Source: Gammaproteobacteria bacterium (GTDB taxonomy: Bacteria; Pseudomonadota; Gammaproteobacteria; Pseudomonadales; Azotimanducaceae). From it: a stretch of 64,000 nucleotides of DNA. The stretch covers positions 94,516-158,515 of the forward strand of contig DUBB01000008.1 of the NCBI GenBank assembly GCA_012960535.1, written 5' to 3'. The notes under the pieces were generated by a model. The model did no database searches. It was not told the origin of the DNA and worked only from the letters and a program-made list of their open reading frames with translations. The position numbers were made by a program, and so were the translations under genes. Shown here piece after piece: positions 1-9,905 of this stretch; position 1 is the first letter of the stretch, and every line of letters starts with the position of its first letter.

Positions 1-313
1 TTGGCGTGAAGGCAGACATTGGGAAGGGTGATACATTGCCTTTGGCTTCGGTAATTTTACCAACACCTTCTTTGGTTACTTCATCAATGCGCACGACTGA
101 ATGCAGGGGTAGGTAGCTGCGAGTCACGCCTTCGAATTCTGCTTTGAGTTTTTCTTCGCTTGGGTCAACCAGTAATTGTGTTCTTTCGCCGAAAACCAAT
201 TCTTCTATTTCAATGAAACCATACAGATCTGACTGGTAAATCTGGCGGGCATAAACTTCAAAAATCTGCCCTTGATTAAAGAAAATGACTTTGTATGTTG
301 GAGTTTTTGACAT
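1..313 (-). CDS. DUF1820 family protein (partial, runs off the left edge)
   Basis: The reverse strand reads from ATG at 313 to the window edge without a stop, giving about 104 residues starting MSKTPTYKVIFFNQGQ. The segments FNQGQIFEVYARQIYQSD, FGERTQLLVDPSEEKL and SYLPLHSVVRIDEV match what I remember of the DUF1820 family, a small protein of about 105-110 residues found next to miaB in Pseudomonas and relatives. The family has no established biochemical role. Nearly the whole protein is present; only the last few residues are probably missing. It is divergent from miaB across about 170 bp, which should hold both promoters. No signal peptide or membrane segment is visible, so it is probably cytoplasmic. 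Confidence 0.85.
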   Translation of the reverse strand, partial: MSKTPTYKVIFFNQGQIFEVYARQIYQSDLYGFIEIEELVFGERTQLLVDPSEEKLKAEFEGVTRSYLPLHSVVRIDEVTKEGVGKITEAKGNVSPFPMSAFTP

Positions 314-482
314 ATAGGTTGCTCAGTGTAGGACGCCGTGGCGCCAAATATAGACGAAAGCAAGGGAGTTATTCCCCTGACAAGGCTATATCAGGGCTGA
401 TTATACGGAATTCAAGCCTGCGATGCGATTGCTCTGGACTAGATTATTTCCAGACGATGCTGTCAGCCCGGAATATCTCTAG

Positions 483-1871
483 GTGAATGCGCCGGTGCAG
501 AATATAATAGCCGTCCGTTTTTTAACTAAAAGCTGTGAGTCTGTGCCCGAACCCAAGGTATTTATAAAAACGCACGGTTGCCAGATGAATGAGTATGATT
601 CATCTAAAATAGCCGACCTGCTGAAAATGTCTCAGGGCTATCAGTTGACAGAACATGAGAGCCAGGCGGACCTGTTACTCTTGAATACCTGCTCGATTCG
701 TGAAAAAGCCCAGGAGAAAGTTTTCCATCAACTAGGGCGTTGGCGAAAGCTGAAAGAAGCTAATCCTGATCTTGTAATAGGTGTGGGTGGCTGCGTTGCC
801 AGCCAGGAAGGTAAGGCGATCAATAGCAGGGCACCCTATGTAGATGTAATTTTTGGCCCCCAGACCTTGCATCGACTCCCAGCTATGCTGAGCGAACTCA
901 AGCAGACAGGTACAAGTCTGATTGACATCAGTTTTCCGTCAATAGAGAAATTTGATTCGTTACCTGAGCCTTCGGTGAAGGGGCCGTCAGCTTTTGTTTC
1001 AGTTATGGAAGGCTGTAGTAAATATTGTACGTTTTGCGTAGTTCCTTATACACGCGGTGAAGAAGTGAGCAGGCCGTTGCCTGATGTACTTAAAGAGATT
1101 CTCCAGCTGGCCGCCAAAGGTGTCAGAGAAGTGAATTTGCTGGGACAGAATGTTAACGCCTACCGAAGTGTGCTCGACTCAGGGGGTACTGCAGATCTTG
1201 CTTACCTGATTAGTGTCGTTGTTAAGATAGAAGGCATCGATCGGGTCCGCTATACGACCTCTCATCCAGTAGAGTTTTCCGATGGCCTGATCGATTTGTA
1301 TGATGAAGTGCCGGAATTAGTTAGTCATCTGCATTTACCTGTGCAGAGTGGATCGGACAGGATACTTGCAAGGATGAAACGGGGACACACGATACTCGAA
1401 TATAAATCGAAGATAAGACGATTAAGGGCGATCAGGCCGGAGTTGAGTCTTTCCTCAGATTTCATAATTGGTTTTCCCGGAGAGACAGAAGATGATTTCT
1501 CACAAACTATGCAACTGATAGATGACATTGGCTTTGATCACTCCTTCAGTTTTATTTATAGTGCCCGTCCAGGAACCCCTGCAGCAGATTTGAAAGATGA
1601 AACGCCCCTGGAGGTCAAGAAACAGCGCCTTGCTGTTCTGCAGGGTAGAATAAGCCAGCAGGCCACGCGCATCAGTGAGGCTATGATAGGGTCTACTCAA
1701 CGCATCCTGGTTTCAGGCGTTTCACGAAAGGATCCAGGTCAACTGCAGGGCAGAACCGAAAATAACCGAGTGGTTAATTTTTTTGACCTGGACAGGTGTC
1801 ATATAGGGACCTTTGTAGATGTTGAAATTTTTGAAGCATTGCCCAATTCGCTCAGGGGTAAGCTAGTGTGA
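483..1871 (+). CDS. miaB: tRNA-2-methylthio-N6-dimethylallyladenosine synthase MiaB
   Basis: MiaB adds the 2-methylthio group to i6A37 of tRNAs reading U-starting codons, using radical SAM chemistry and two iron-sulfur clusters. The N-terminal methylthiotransferase domain holds cluster ligands Cys33 (in [10 protein letters not shown]), Cys70 (LNTCSIRE) and Cys104 (GGCVASQEG); the radical SAM ligands are Cys178, Cys182 and Cys185 in CSKYCTFC, followed by VVPYTRG. A TRAM domain follows at the C terminus (about 395-460). The length is normal for the family. The start shown is GTG at 483; a second in-frame GTG at 543 (residue 21) gives an N terminus closer to the usual length, so the true start is uncertain. 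It heads a rightward cluster with phoH-like, ybeY, corC and lnt, the classic gammaproteobacterial order. Confidence 0.97.
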   Translation: MNAPVQNIIAVRFLTKSCESVPEPKVFIKTHGCQMNEYDSSKIADLLKMSQGYQLTEHESQADLLLLNTCSIREKAQEKVFHQLGRWRKLKEANPDLVIGVGGCVASQEGKAINSRAPYVDVIFGPQTLHRLPAMLSELKQTGTSLIDISFPSIEKFDSLPEPSVKGPSAFVSVMEGCSKYCTFCVVPYTRGEEVSRPLPDVLKEILQLAAKGVREVNLLGQNVNAYRSVLDSGGTADLAYLISVVVKIEGIDRVRYTTSHPVEFSDGLIDLYDEVPELVSHLHLPVQSGSDRILARMKRGHTILEYKSKIRRLRAIRPELSLSSDFIIGFPGETEDDFSQTMQLIDDIGFDHSFSFIYSARPGTPAADLKDETPLEVKKQRLAVLQGRISQQATRISEAMIGSTQRILVSGVSRKDPGQLQGRTENNRVVNFFDLDRCHIGTFVDVEIFEALPNSLRGKLV

Positions 1872-1936
1872 GCGTTTTAGTGCTTTTTTTTTGGTCTAAG
1901 GACCAGTACTCTAGTCTTTTGATCTAACAGCATAAT

Positions 1937-2929
1937 ATGAATTTGGAATTATCTCCGTACCAACTGACCCTGGAACCAGACGATAGTCGGCAGTTAGTGA
2001 ACCTATGTGGTCCTTTAGATGCCAATTTGCGACAAATTGAAAAGCGTCTTGGCGTGACAATTCATAATCGTGGAAATGAATTTGAACTTTTTGGTGATCA
2101 AGAAACAGTCTGTGCTGCAGGAGAATTGCTCTCGCATCTGTATCGGGAAGTTTGCAGTGGAACGCAGATGACGGCAGATACAGTACATTTGTTTTTACAA
2201 GAGTCTGGCGTCGAAGCCCTATCCATGGGCGTAGATGACAAAAGCGATATCATTCAGACAAGACGCAAAGACATAAGGCCCAGAGGGCGTAATCAAATTG
2301 CCTATGGGCGTGCTATTCGCAGCCATGATATAAGCTTTGGCATTGGCCCGGCGGGTACTGGAAAAACGTTTCTTGCAGTGGCCAGCGCTGTGGAAGCTTT
2401 TGAGCAAGAGCGCATTGGTCGCATTCTGCTGGTACGACCTGCTGTAGAAGCCGGGGAAAAACTCGGCTTCCTGCCGGGTGATCTGAGCCAGAAAATAGAT
2501 CCGTATCTTAGACCGCTGTACGATGCCCTGTATGAATTATTCGGCTTTGAGAAAGTAGAAAAATTAATCGAAAAGGGCTTTATTGAAATTGCCCCCCTGG
2601 CTTATATGCGCGGCCGAACCTTAAACGATTCTTTTATCATTCTTGATGAAAGTCAGAATACAACAATAGAACAAATGAAAATGTTCCTGACTCGAATTGG
2701 GTTTGGTTCTACGGTTGTAATTACCGGCGATATTACCCAGGTTGATTTACCATCACATACCAAGAGTGGTTTGCGCCATGTGATGAGCGTGCTGGGCCAG
2801 GTTAAAGGCTTGTCCTTTACCAGGTTCACAGCAAAAGATGTGGTAAGACATCCTCTGGTGCAAAGAATTGTTGAGGCCTATGACCTGCATGAAGAGCAGA
2901 TATCTTCTGGCAATCCTTTGGACAGCTAA
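1937..2929 (+). CDS. ybeZ: PhoH-like ATPase (YbeZ)
   Basis: This is a PhoH-family P-loop ATPase of 330 residues. Walker A is GPAGTGKT at about 137-144 and Walker B is FIILDESQN at about 233-241, both set in the typical PhoH context (RPAVEAGEKLGFLPGDL, TGDITQVDLP). The N-terminal 100 residues form the KH-like region seen in YbeZ proteins. In E. coli YbeZ interacts with the endonuclease YbeY, and the gene here lies 9 bp upstream of ybeY, which supports a shared role in rRNA maturation and RNA quality control. It follows miaB by 65 bp and probably shares its transcript. The exact activity of the family (RNA helicase or ATPase) is only partly established. Confidence 0.95.
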   Translation: MNLELSPYQLTLEPDDSRQLVNLCGPLDANLRQIEKRLGVTIHNRGNEFELFGDQETVCAAGELLSHLYREVCSGTQMTADTVHLFLQESGVEALSMGVDDKSDIIQTRRKDIRPRGRNQIAYGRAIRSHDISFGIGPAGTGKTFLAVASAVEAFEQERIGRILLVRPAVEAGEKLGFLPGDLSQKIDPYLRPLYDALYELFGFEKVEKLIEKGFIEIAPLAYMRGRTLNDSFIILDESQNTTIEQMKMFLTRIGFGSTVVITGDITQVDLPSHTKSGLRHVMSVLGQVKGLSFTRFTAKDVVRHPLVQRIVEAYDLHEEQISSGNPLDS

Positions 2930-2938
2930 CATCTGAAT

Positions 2939-3406
2939 ATGGATAAATATCTCATTGAGATGCAACAGGTAGGGCTTTGCCAGGGGCTTTTTGACCCGGA
3001 GTTGGCGAGGCCATGGTTTGAGCGCAGCCTTGAGCGCTTAGATCAGCCGTCCTGCGAGTGCTGTATCCGGTTTGTGGAAAAGCAGGAGATCCAGCAACTG
3101 AATTTGCGTTATCGGCAACAAGATAAATTGACTAATGTATTGGCTTTTGCTCAAAATTCTGTTGATGAGTGCGGTCGTATTTTGTTGGGTGACGTCGTTA
3201 TTTGTCCTGCAGTTTTGGCGGCTGAAGCACAGACCCAGGAAAAAGAGCTATTGCAGCATTTTGCCCATCTGGTAATTCATGGAATACTGCATTTAAAAGG
3301 CTTTGATCATATTGCCGAGCGCGAGGCAAAAGAAATGGAGCGGTTGGAGGTCATGTTGCTGGAAGCGCTTGGTATCAGGAATCCTTACCATGAGGACTCA
3401 TTATGA
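2939..3406 (+). CDS. ybeY: endoribonuclease YbeY
   Basis: YbeY is a single-strand-specific metallo-endoribonuclease needed for 16S rRNA 3' end maturation and ribosome quality control. The 155-residue protein has the signature HGILHLKGFDH with zinc-binding His114, His118 and His124, and the TNVLAF block at about 65-70. Length is typical. The N terminus (about 30 residues) is variable in the family. The ATG at 2939 lies 9 bp after phoH-like, and the stop overlaps the start of corC by 4 bases (ATGA-type coupling). The position between the phoH-like gene and corC is the conserved gammaproteobacterial arrangement. Confidence 0.96.
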   Translation: MDKYLIEMQQVGLCQGLFDPELARPWFERSLERLDQPSCECCIRFVEKQEIQQLNLRYRQQDKLTNVLAFAQNSVDECGRILLGDVVICPAVLAAEAQTQEKELLQHFAHLVIHGILHLKGFDHIAEREAKEMERLEVMLLEALGIRNPYHEDSL

Positions 3407-4248
3407 GTGAAGGTGATTCGAGTAGTGATGCCAGTCGAAGCTGGTTAGAGAGACTTTCTCTGGCCCTGACGGGTGAGCCAGGTTCCAGGCCTGAACTGCT
3501 GGAACTTTTGCGTGCTTCCAAAGAAAGAGGGCTGCTTGACGCTGAGGCATTGAGTATTATCGAAGGGGCGTTGACGGTGTCTGACATGAAAGCCCGCGAG
3601 ATAATGGTGCCCAGGGCGCAGGTGGTGTTTTTGAAAAGTGATCAGACTACCAGCGAAATCCTGTCTCAGGTCATTGAATCCGGACACTCGCGGTTTCCCG
3701 TGGTGGGTGATAACACGGATGAAGTACTGGGTATTCTGCTGGCAAAAGATCTGTTGTTTCTTGCTCATCCTGACAGCTCGGAGAAATTCAGCCTTCGTAA
3801 TCTGTTAAGGCCGAGTTCCGGTATTCCGGAAAGCAAGCGGTTGGATGTGCTACTCAAAGAATTCCGCTCGAACAGGAATCACCTGGCCGTAGTCTATGAT
3901 GAATATGGTGGTATGAGCGGCATCATCACCATCGAGGATGTACTTGAACAAATTGTCGGTGATATAACCGATGAGTTCGATTACGATGAAGATGACTTTA
4001 TCAAACCGCACTCTGATGGAACTTATACTGTAAAAGCATTGACCACGATCGATGATTTCAATGACTTTTTTGGCAGTAGTTTTAGTGAAGATGAATTCGA
4101 TACCATTGGTGGGTTGATGATAAACAGGATTGGGCGGTTACCGACCAGGCACGATAATATTGTAATGGACGGTTTTTCTTTCAGTGTTTTGAATGCAGAT
4201 AACCGCAGGATTCACCTGTTACAGGTTGCCCGCCGCAGTCTGGATTAA
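3403..4248 (+). CDS. corC: CorC/HlyC family CBS-domain protein (YbeX)
   Basis: This 281-residue protein has a short N-terminal region, two CBS domains (about 66-185; REIMVPRAQVVFL, HSRFPVVGDNTDEVLGILLAKDL, VYDEYGGMSGIITIEDVLEQIVGDI) and a C-terminal transporter-associated domain (about 205-278). It lacks the DUF21 membrane domain, as expected for the soluble CorC/YbeX type. The family was linked to magnesium and cobalt efflux through CorA and more recently to ribosome metabolism in E. coli; the precise function is unsettled. The start overlaps the ybeY stop by four bases, so the genes are translationally coupled. The next gene, lnt, begins eight bases downstream. Confidence 0.94.
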   Translation: MSEGDSSSDASRSWLERLSLALTGEPGSRPELLELLRASKERGLLDAEALSIIEGALTVSDMKAREIMVPRAQVVFLKSDQTTSEILSQVIESGHSRFPVVGDNTDEVLGILLAKDLLFLAHPDSSEKFSLRNLLRPSSGIPESKRLDVLLKEFRSNRNHLAVVYDEYGGMSGIITIEDVLEQIVGDITDEFDYDEDDFIKPHSDGTYTVKALTTIDDFNDFFGSSFSEDEFDTIGGLMINRIGRLPTRHDNIVMDGFSFSVLNADNRRIHLLQVARRSLD

Positions 4249-4256
4249 TTAAACCT

Positions 4257-5753
4257 ATGAAGGGATTGCCGATCTTGACGGGCATCTGGGCCAGGCTTGG
4301 CCTGGCCTTATTTTCTGGCATGCTCATGCCTCTGAGTTTCGCGCCTTTTGACGTGTGGCCATCTGGTATCGCCGCCATTGCTCTGCTGCTTATAGCGATC
4401 CATGAAGGTACGATAAAACAGGTGGTTCTGTGTCACTACGTATTTGCAGTGGCCCTGTTCGCCGTGGGCACATCCTGGCTTTACGTCAGTATTTACACTT
4501 TTGGGGGCGCATCAGTCGGTCTGGCAGTGATTCTGGTTATGCTCTTTGTCATTTTCTGGTCCCTTAGTTTCCTGCCACAGGCATGGCTGTATGCTCGTTT
4601 TATACGGCAGTGGCGTTTTCAGGTGGTGCTGGGGTTTCCGATAATCTGGGTCCTGGGAGAATGGTTGAGAGGTTGGTTGTTAACGGGGTTTCCCTGGTTT
4701 TATCTGGGTTACAGCCATCTTTATAGCCCATTGGCTTCTTTTGCCCCCGTTGCCGGCGTGCTCGCTGTTAGCTTCGCGGCGTGCCTGCTCGCTAGTTTGC
4801 TGTTTAGTTTCCTGGTTAAGCGGCAGAAGCGATTCGCGCTCCTGGGCATGGCAGTCATCTTGCTGGCTGTGGGTGCCGCTGAGCTGGAATTCGTAACGGC
4901 AGGCAGTTCCATCCAGGTGGCCGCGGTTCAGGGAAATATAGACCAGCACAGCAAGTGGCAGAGAAATATGGTGATGCCCATTGTCAATCACTACAGCAAA
5001 TTGACTGAACCGGTCTGGGGCGCTGATCTCATCGTTTGGCCTGAAGCAGCCATTACCTTGCTGCGCGGTGATGCGCATTGGTTGCTTGCTCAGTTTAAGG
5101 CCCTTTCAGAGGCATGGGGCAGCACGTTGCTGATGGGTATTCCTGATCGGAATCAGGATGGCAGGTACTTAAATAGCGCCGTTGTTGTTGGTGAAACACC
5201 CGGCCAGTATATTAAGCAGCAGCTCGTTCCCTTTGGCGAATATGTTCCTTTTGAGGACTACTTACGGGGCCTGATTACACTATTTGATCTACCCATGTCG
5301 CGGAACGTAGCAGGCGGATCAGGACAGAAGCCGCTTATGGCAGGCGACATCAGATTATCAGTGTCTATCTGTTATGACGTTGTTTTTCCGGAGCTGGTTC
5401 GCGGTAATGTCAGTGATCCCGGGCTGATGGTGACCATCAGTAATGATACCTGGTTTGGTAACTCCTATGGTCCTGATCAGCATATGCAGATTGCCAGTAT
5501 GAGGGCCCTTGAAAATGGCCGGTACCTGCTCAGGGTGACCAACAATGGCATAACAGCTCTGGTTGATTACAAGGGCCAGATTGTTCAGCAGTTGCAAAGA
5601 GATACGGCGGCGGTATTGTCTGCTGAGGTGCCAATTATGCGTGGCCTGACACCTTACCACCAATATGGCCAGGCGCCTTTTCTAATCATTCTGGGTTTGC
5701 TGCTTACCGGTCTGTGGTTGTCCTCAAGACAGGAGAATCACCGGAAGCCATAG
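4257..5753 (+). CDS. lnt: apolipoprotein N-acyltransferase
   Basis: Lnt transfers an acyl chain from phospholipid to the N-terminal cysteine of apolipoproteins on the periplasmic side of the inner membrane, the last step of lipoprotein maturation. The protein has about six hydrophobic segments in residues 10-205, then a nitrilase-like domain (about 218-470) with the expected triad: Glu263 in VWPEAA, Lys320 in YIKQQLVPFGEYVPF and Cys372 in SICYDVVFPEL, and a final membrane segment at the C terminus (LIILGLLLTGLWL). Length (498) is standard. It follows corC by eight bases and closes the miaB-ybeZ-ybeY-corC-lnt run. Several putative lipoproteins in this window (8302, 56128, 61248) would be its substrates. 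Confidence 0.96.
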   Translation: MKGLPILTGIWARLGLALFSGMLMPLSFAPFDVWPSGIAAIALLLIAIHEGTIKQVVLCHYVFAVALFAVGTSWLYVSIYTFGGASVGLAVILVMLFVIFWSLSFLPQAWLYARFIRQWRFQVVLGFPIIWVLGEWLRGWLLTGFPWFYLGYSHLYSPLASFAPVAGVLAVSFAACLLASLLFSFLVKRQKRFALLGMAVILLAVGAAELEFVTAGSSIQVAAVQGNIDQHSKWQRNMVMPIVNHYSKLTEPVWGADLIVWPEAAITLLRGDAHWLLAQFKALSEAWGSTLLMGIPDRNQDGRYLNSAVVVGETPGQYIKQQLVPFGEYVPFEDYLRGLITLFDLPMSRNVAGGSGQKPLMAGDIRLSVSICYDVVFPELVRGNVSDPGLMVTISNDTWFGNSYGPDQHMQIASMRALENGRYLLRVTNNGITALVDYKGQIVQQLQRDTAAVLSAEVPIMRGLTPYHQYGQAPFLIILGLLLTGLWLSSRQENHRKP

Positions 5754-5808
5754 CTGCATCTAATAGGCTTCAGGTACAATGCAGATTTGCGGCACTCTCA
5801 GGGATCCC

Positions 5809-8277
5809 ATGCATCACGAAAAAGCGATTACCCCATATTCTCCTAGCCAGTTAGAACGTCAGGTCCAGAAGACCTGGCAGGATAACGGCGCCTTTGTCGT
5901 CGATGAGCAGAGCGACAAGCCGAAATTTTATTGCCTGGCCATGTTTCCCTACCCCAGCGGGCAGTTACATATGGGCCATGTAAGAACCTATACACTGGGT
6001 GATGTGATTGGTAGATTCCAACGTTTAAATGGCAAGCATGTATTACAGCCCATGGGCTGGGATGCATTTGGCCTGCCGGCTGAGAACGCCGCTATCAAAA
6101 ATAAAGTAGCGCCTGCCCAGTGGACGCTGGGGAATATAGCGCAGATGAAACGGCAGATGCAGAGTTTGGGTCTGTCTTATGATTGGTCACGGGAATTTGC
6201 AACCTGTAACCCTGAGTATTATCGCTGGGAACAGTGGTTCTTCACCAGAATGTTCAGCAAAGGTCTGGTTTATAAAAAAGCGGCCTGGGTGAATTGGGAT
6301 CCGGTGGACCAGACAGTGCTTGCTAATGAACAGGTTGTTGATGGCAAGGGCTGGCGTTCAGGGGCGGTAGTAGAGCGGCGTGAACTTTCCCAGTGGTTCA
6401 TAAAAATCACCCAGTATGCCGAAGAGCTGCTCAACGAATTGGATCGTCTGCCAGGCTGGCCGGACAAAATAAAGACCATGCAGAGAAACTGGATTGGTCG
6501 ATCGGAAGGCGTTGAAATACATTTTACGCTGAGCGACGCCGATGCGGTGTCGGTCTATACCACTCGCCCGGACACGTTGATGGGGGTGACCTATCTGGCT
6601 GTTGCTGCACAGCATCCGCTGGCCCGTGAAGCTGCCAGCAAGGATCCTGATCTGCAGGACTTTCTGGAAGAGTGTAATCAGGTGAAAGTCGCAGAAGCTG
6701 ATATGGCCAAGCTTGAAAAGAAAGGGATGAATACAGGCTACTATGCCACGCATCCTCTAACAGGTGAACCTGTCCCAATCTGGGTGGCAAATTTTGTGTT
6801 AATGGAGTATGGCTCCGGCGCGGTTATGTCTGTACCAGGACATGACCAGAGAGACTGGGAGTTTGCCACTAAATACAGTTTGCCGATTCAGCAGGTTATA
6901 GAATCGATGAGCGGAGACCCGGTTGATCTCAGAGTTGCTGCTTTTACTGCAAAAGGAAGTCTTGTTAACTCTGGTCAGTTTAATGGCCTGGGATTCAGTG
7001 AGGGTTTCTCTGCAATTGCCAAAGCGCTGGAAGAAAAAGGCCTGGGCAGTAAACAGGTCAATTTCAGGTTGCGTGACTGGGGCGTTTCAAGGCAGCGATA
7101 CTGGGGTTGTCCCATACCCATTATTCATTGTGAAAAATGTGGTGCGGTACCGGTACCCGAAGATCAGTTGCCAGTTGAATTGCCGAGGGATATCGTTTTT
7201 GAAGGTGTTGGCTCACCCATCAAGAAAATGCCGGAATGGTATCAGGTGGCTTGTCCTGAATGTGGTCACGATGCGGTCAGGGAAACGGATACTTTTGATA
7301 CTTTCATGGAGTCTTCCTGGTATCACGCCAGATTCATGTCCAGTGATAGCGATACTGCCATGGTTGATGACAGGGCAAAGTACTGGCGTCAGGTTGATCA
7401 TTATGTAGGCGGTGAGGAACATGCCATTCTTCACCTTTTGTATGCGCGGTTTTTTCACAAGGTCATGCGTGATGAAGGCATGCTGGTTTCCAATGAACCC
7501 TTTGAAAAACTACTGGCGCTGGGTATGGTGCTACAGGACGGCAGTAAAATGTCTAAGTCTTCCGGAGATGCCGGAGATCCTAAAATTTTACTGGAAAGCT
7601 TCGGTGCCGATGCTGTTCGTATGGCTATGATGTTTGCAGCACCGCCGGAACAGAGTTTTGAGTGGGCAGAAAATGGCGTTGAAGCGGCGCATCGATGGCT
7701 GAGAGCTCGACTATGGTTAACCATCGAGCAACATTGTCAGACCGCTGAAATAGCCGATCTTGAGGTAGCTAGACTGAGCGACAGTCAACGTGAATTACGT
7801 CGTTTAACGCATGAGACACTGGCAAAGGCCAGGGACGATTATGATCGCAGGCTGGCCTTCAACACCGTTATTGCAGCCGTTATGACGCTGATGAACAGTG
7901 TTATCAAATTTTCCGATAGATCCGACCAGGGGCTTGCTGTTAAACATGAAGCGTTGCAGGTTGCCGTTCTGGTCATGTCGCCCATCACCCCTCATATTTG
8001 TCATGTTTTATGGAAAAAATTGACCTCGGAGGATATTGAGTCGGCGTGCTGGATCGAGACAGATGAGGCAGCGCTGGAGAAATCGACTATTGAACTGGTT
8101 ATCCAGATCAATGGTAAATTAAGAGCCAGGCTCACTGTTCCCGCTGGCCTAGATGATGCCTCAGCGCAGTCAGCAGCAACAGAACATGAAACAATCAAAA
8201 GACTGCTCGAAGGCATGAATCTGCGCAGGGTGATTCATGTGCCTGACAAACTGATTAACTTTGTTGTCAGCCAGTGA
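5809..8277 (+). CDS. leuS: leucyl-tRNA synthetase
   Basis: LeuRS charges tRNA-Leu. The class I catalytic motifs are present: the HIGH-type block in FPYPSGQLHMGHVRTY and the KMSKS loop in GSKMSKSSGD. The editing (CP1) domain includes the TTRPDTLMGVTYLA block, and the zinc-like knuckles (HCEKCGAVPV, CPECGHDA) are present. I place the start at ATG 5809 (MHHEKAITPYSPSQLE), which gives 822 residues and aligns with the family N terminus; the reading frame is also open to an ATG at 5779, ten codons earlier, and neither site has a strong ribosome binding site. It sits 55 bp after lnt and 24 bp before lptE, the usual order. Confidence 0.97.
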   Translation: MHHEKAITPYSPSQLERQVQKTWQDNGAFVVDEQSDKPKFYCLAMFPYPSGQLHMGHVRTYTLGDVIGRFQRLNGKHVLQPMGWDAFGLPAENAAIKNKVAPAQWTLGNIAQMKRQMQSLGLSYDWSREFATCNPEYYRWEQWFFTRMFSKGLVYKKAAWVNWDPVDQTVLANEQVVDGKGWRSGAVVERRELSQWFIKITQYAEELLNELDRLPGWPDKIKTMQRNWIGRSEGVEIHFTLSDADAVSVYTTRPDTLMGVTYLAVAAQHPLAREAASKDPDLQDFLEECNQVKVAEADMAKLEKKGMNTGYYATHPLTGEPVPIWVANFVLMEYGSGAVMSVPGHDQRDWEFATKYSLPIQQVIESMSGDPVDLRVAAFTAKGSLVNSGQFNGLGFSEGFSAIAKALEEKGLGSKQVNFRLRDWGVSRQRYWGCPIPIIHCEKCGAVPVPEDQLPVELPRDIVFEGVGSPIKKMPEWYQVACPECGHDAVRETDTFDTFMESSWYHARFMSSDSDTAMVDDRAKYWRQVDHYVGGEEHAILHLLYARFFHKVMRDEGMLVSNEPFEKLLALGMVLQDGSKMSKSSGDAGDPKILLESFGADAVRMAMMFAAPPEQSFEWAENGVEAAHRWLRARLWLTIEQHCQTAEIADLEVARLSDSQRELRRLTHETLAKARDDYDRRLAFNTVIAAVMTLMNSVIKFSDRSDQGLAVKHEALQVAVLVMSPITPHICHVLWKKLTSEDIESACWIETDEAALEKSTIELVIQINGKLRARLTVPAGLDDASAQSAATEHETIKRLLEGMNLRRVIHVPDKLINFVVSQ

Positions 8278-8301
8278 GTGGATAGGTAAGGGGAAAGTCA
8301 A

Positions 8302-8832
8302 ATGGTGCTACGCTTTACCGGTCTGATGCTTTGTATGCTGGTGTCTGGCTGTGGTTTTCAGTTGCGTGGGATTGGGGCAGATTCGACTCTGGACGTGCCT
8401 GTATATTTGAAGGTAGAAGGCGTTGCCGCAGAGTCCAGACGTGACCTCAGAGCGGTGTTAAGCAGCACAGGATTAAAGTTTGTTGAACCTTCGCAGGCCC
8501 GATTCATGTTGGTTGTTGGTCACGAAAAATTGAATAAGTGGCCGATTGCGAATTCTTTTACCTTGAATAGCAGCGATTATGAGTTTGTTCTGGAACTTCA
8601 GTTCAGGCTCGAGAGTATCAGCACAGGTGACGTTCTTGTAGATGATGTAGTGACCGCATCTGCACTTTTTGAATCTGATAGATCCAATTTGCTGGCAAGT
8701 CGACGCGAAGAAGCAGTAATTTTGTCAGAAACAAGAATACAGGCAGTGCAGCGGCTGGTAGAGCGGATACGGGTATCTATTTCTAATCATAGAAAGGAAA
8801 ACCTGCTGGGTCCGGTTAGGGAAACTAAGTAA
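8302..8832 (+). CDS. lptE: LPS-assembly lipoprotein LptE
   Basis: LptE is the outer-membrane lipoprotein that plugs the LptD barrel and helps insert lipopolysaccharide. The N terminus shows a lipoprotein signal peptide with lipobox LVSGC and the family start of the mature protein, CGFQLRG. The rest is poorly conserved, as is normal for LptE; the total of 176 residues is typical. The start ATG at 8302 is preceded by a GGGGAAAG-type ribosome binding site. Position between leuS and holA is diagnostic, since this order is conserved across gammaproteobacteria. The mature protein would be acylated by Lnt encoded upstream. Confidence 0.94.
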   Translation: MVLRFTGLMLCMLVSGCGFQLRGIGADSTLDVPVYLKVEGVAAESRRDLRAVLSSTGLKFVEPSQARFMLVVGHEKLNKWPIANSFTLNSSDYEFVLELQFRLESISTGDVLVDDVVTASALFESDRSNLLASRREEAVILSETRIQAVQRLVERIRVSISNHRKENLLGPVRETK

Positions 8833-8858
8833 CACAGGCACATTATGAGGCAAGTGAA

Positions 8859-9905
8859 TTGAAAGTTTATCCTGAAAAGCTGGCTCAGGCGCTCTCAGGC
8901 GGGCTGTCGTCGATTTATATTGTCAGTGGTGATGAACCGCTGCTTGTTCAGGAATGCTGCGACAGTATTCGCCTGGCAGCCCGGGAGGCAGGTTATTCAG
9001 AGCGGGAAATATTTCATGTGGAAACAGGGTTTGACTGGCAGGAGTTTATCTATAGCGCCAATAGCCTGTCTCTGTTTGCAGATCAGAAGCTCTTGGAGTT
9101 GCGCATGTCAGCTGCCAAACCGGGTAACGAGGGAGCACGTTATCTTAAGGAATATGCTTCTGCGCCGGCTTCTACCAATTTACTGTTGTTGAGTTTGCCC
9201 CGCCTGGATCAGGCAACACAAAAATCACAATGGTTTAAAGCGCTGGAAAAAGCCGGCGTGTTTATTCAGGTTTGGCCCGTTGCCAGCAAGGATCTACCTC
9301 GGTGGATTGATACCAGGTTTAAAAAAGCAGGTCTGCAGGCTAGCCGTGATGCAGTCTGGTCTATGGCTGCGCGAGTCGAAGGTAATCTGCTGGCAGCCGC
9401 ACAGGAAATTGATCGCATTAAATTAATTTCCCAGAGTCCGAGAGTAGAAGTTGATGCCGTTGAAGAAGGTGTTGCCAACAGTGCCCGGTTCGATGTGTTT
9501 CAGCTGCTGGATGCAGCGCTGATGGGAAAAGCGAGTCGATGCCTGAAGATTACTGATAGTTTGCGAAATGAAGGAGCCGAAATACTCTACCTGAGTGCCA
9601 TGCTTGCCAGGGAAGTTCGCAGTTTGGTTAACATGGCGGAGATCATGCAGCACAGCTCGGTTGAAGCTGCCCTGCAACAGGGCCGGGTATGGCAAAAACG
9701 TAAGCCAATGGTGACGGCTTGTTTGCAGCGCCACGATTTAGCTGCATTGCTGAACTTGCAGTTAAATGTCAATTCGATTGACCCGCTGGTAAAGGGAGTC
9801 CAGGCCGGCGACCCGTGGGATGCGTTAACCCGAGCCGTATTGATGCTCGCAGGCATAGTGCTGCCATTATCTGGGTTACACCCACCAAGGGTTAGTTCAC
9901 TTTAG
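8859..9905 (+). CDS. holA: DNA polymerase III subunit delta
   Basis: HolA is the delta subunit of the clamp-loader complex, which opens the beta sliding clamp. The start is TTG at 8859, preceded by TGAGGCAAG; it gives MKVYPEKLAQAL, which fits the family start, and there is no in-frame ATG nearby. The blocks YIVSGDEPLLVQECCDSIR, SLSLFADQKLLELRM and VEGNLLAAAQEIDRIKL match the family. Length (348) is normal. It lies directly after lptE. Its 3' end overlaps the convergent histidine phosphatase gene by 14 bp, so there is no room for a separate terminator between them. Confidence 0.94.
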   Translation: MKVYPEKLAQALSGGLSSIYIVSGDEPLLVQECCDSIRLAAREAGYSEREIFHVETGFDWQEFIYSANSLSLFADQKLLELRMSAAKPGNEGARYLKEYASAPASTNLLLLSLPRLDQATQKSQWFKALEKAGVFIQVWPVASKDLPRWIDTRFKKAGLQASRDAVWSMAARVEGNLLAAAQEIDRIKLISQSPRVEVDAVEEGVANSARFDVFQLLDAALMGKASRCLKITDSLRNEGAEILYLSAMLAREVRSLVNMAEIMQHSSVEAALQQGRVWQKRKPMVTACLQRHDLAALLNLQLNVNSIDPLVKGVQAGDPWDALTRAVLMLAGIVLPLSGLHPPRVSSL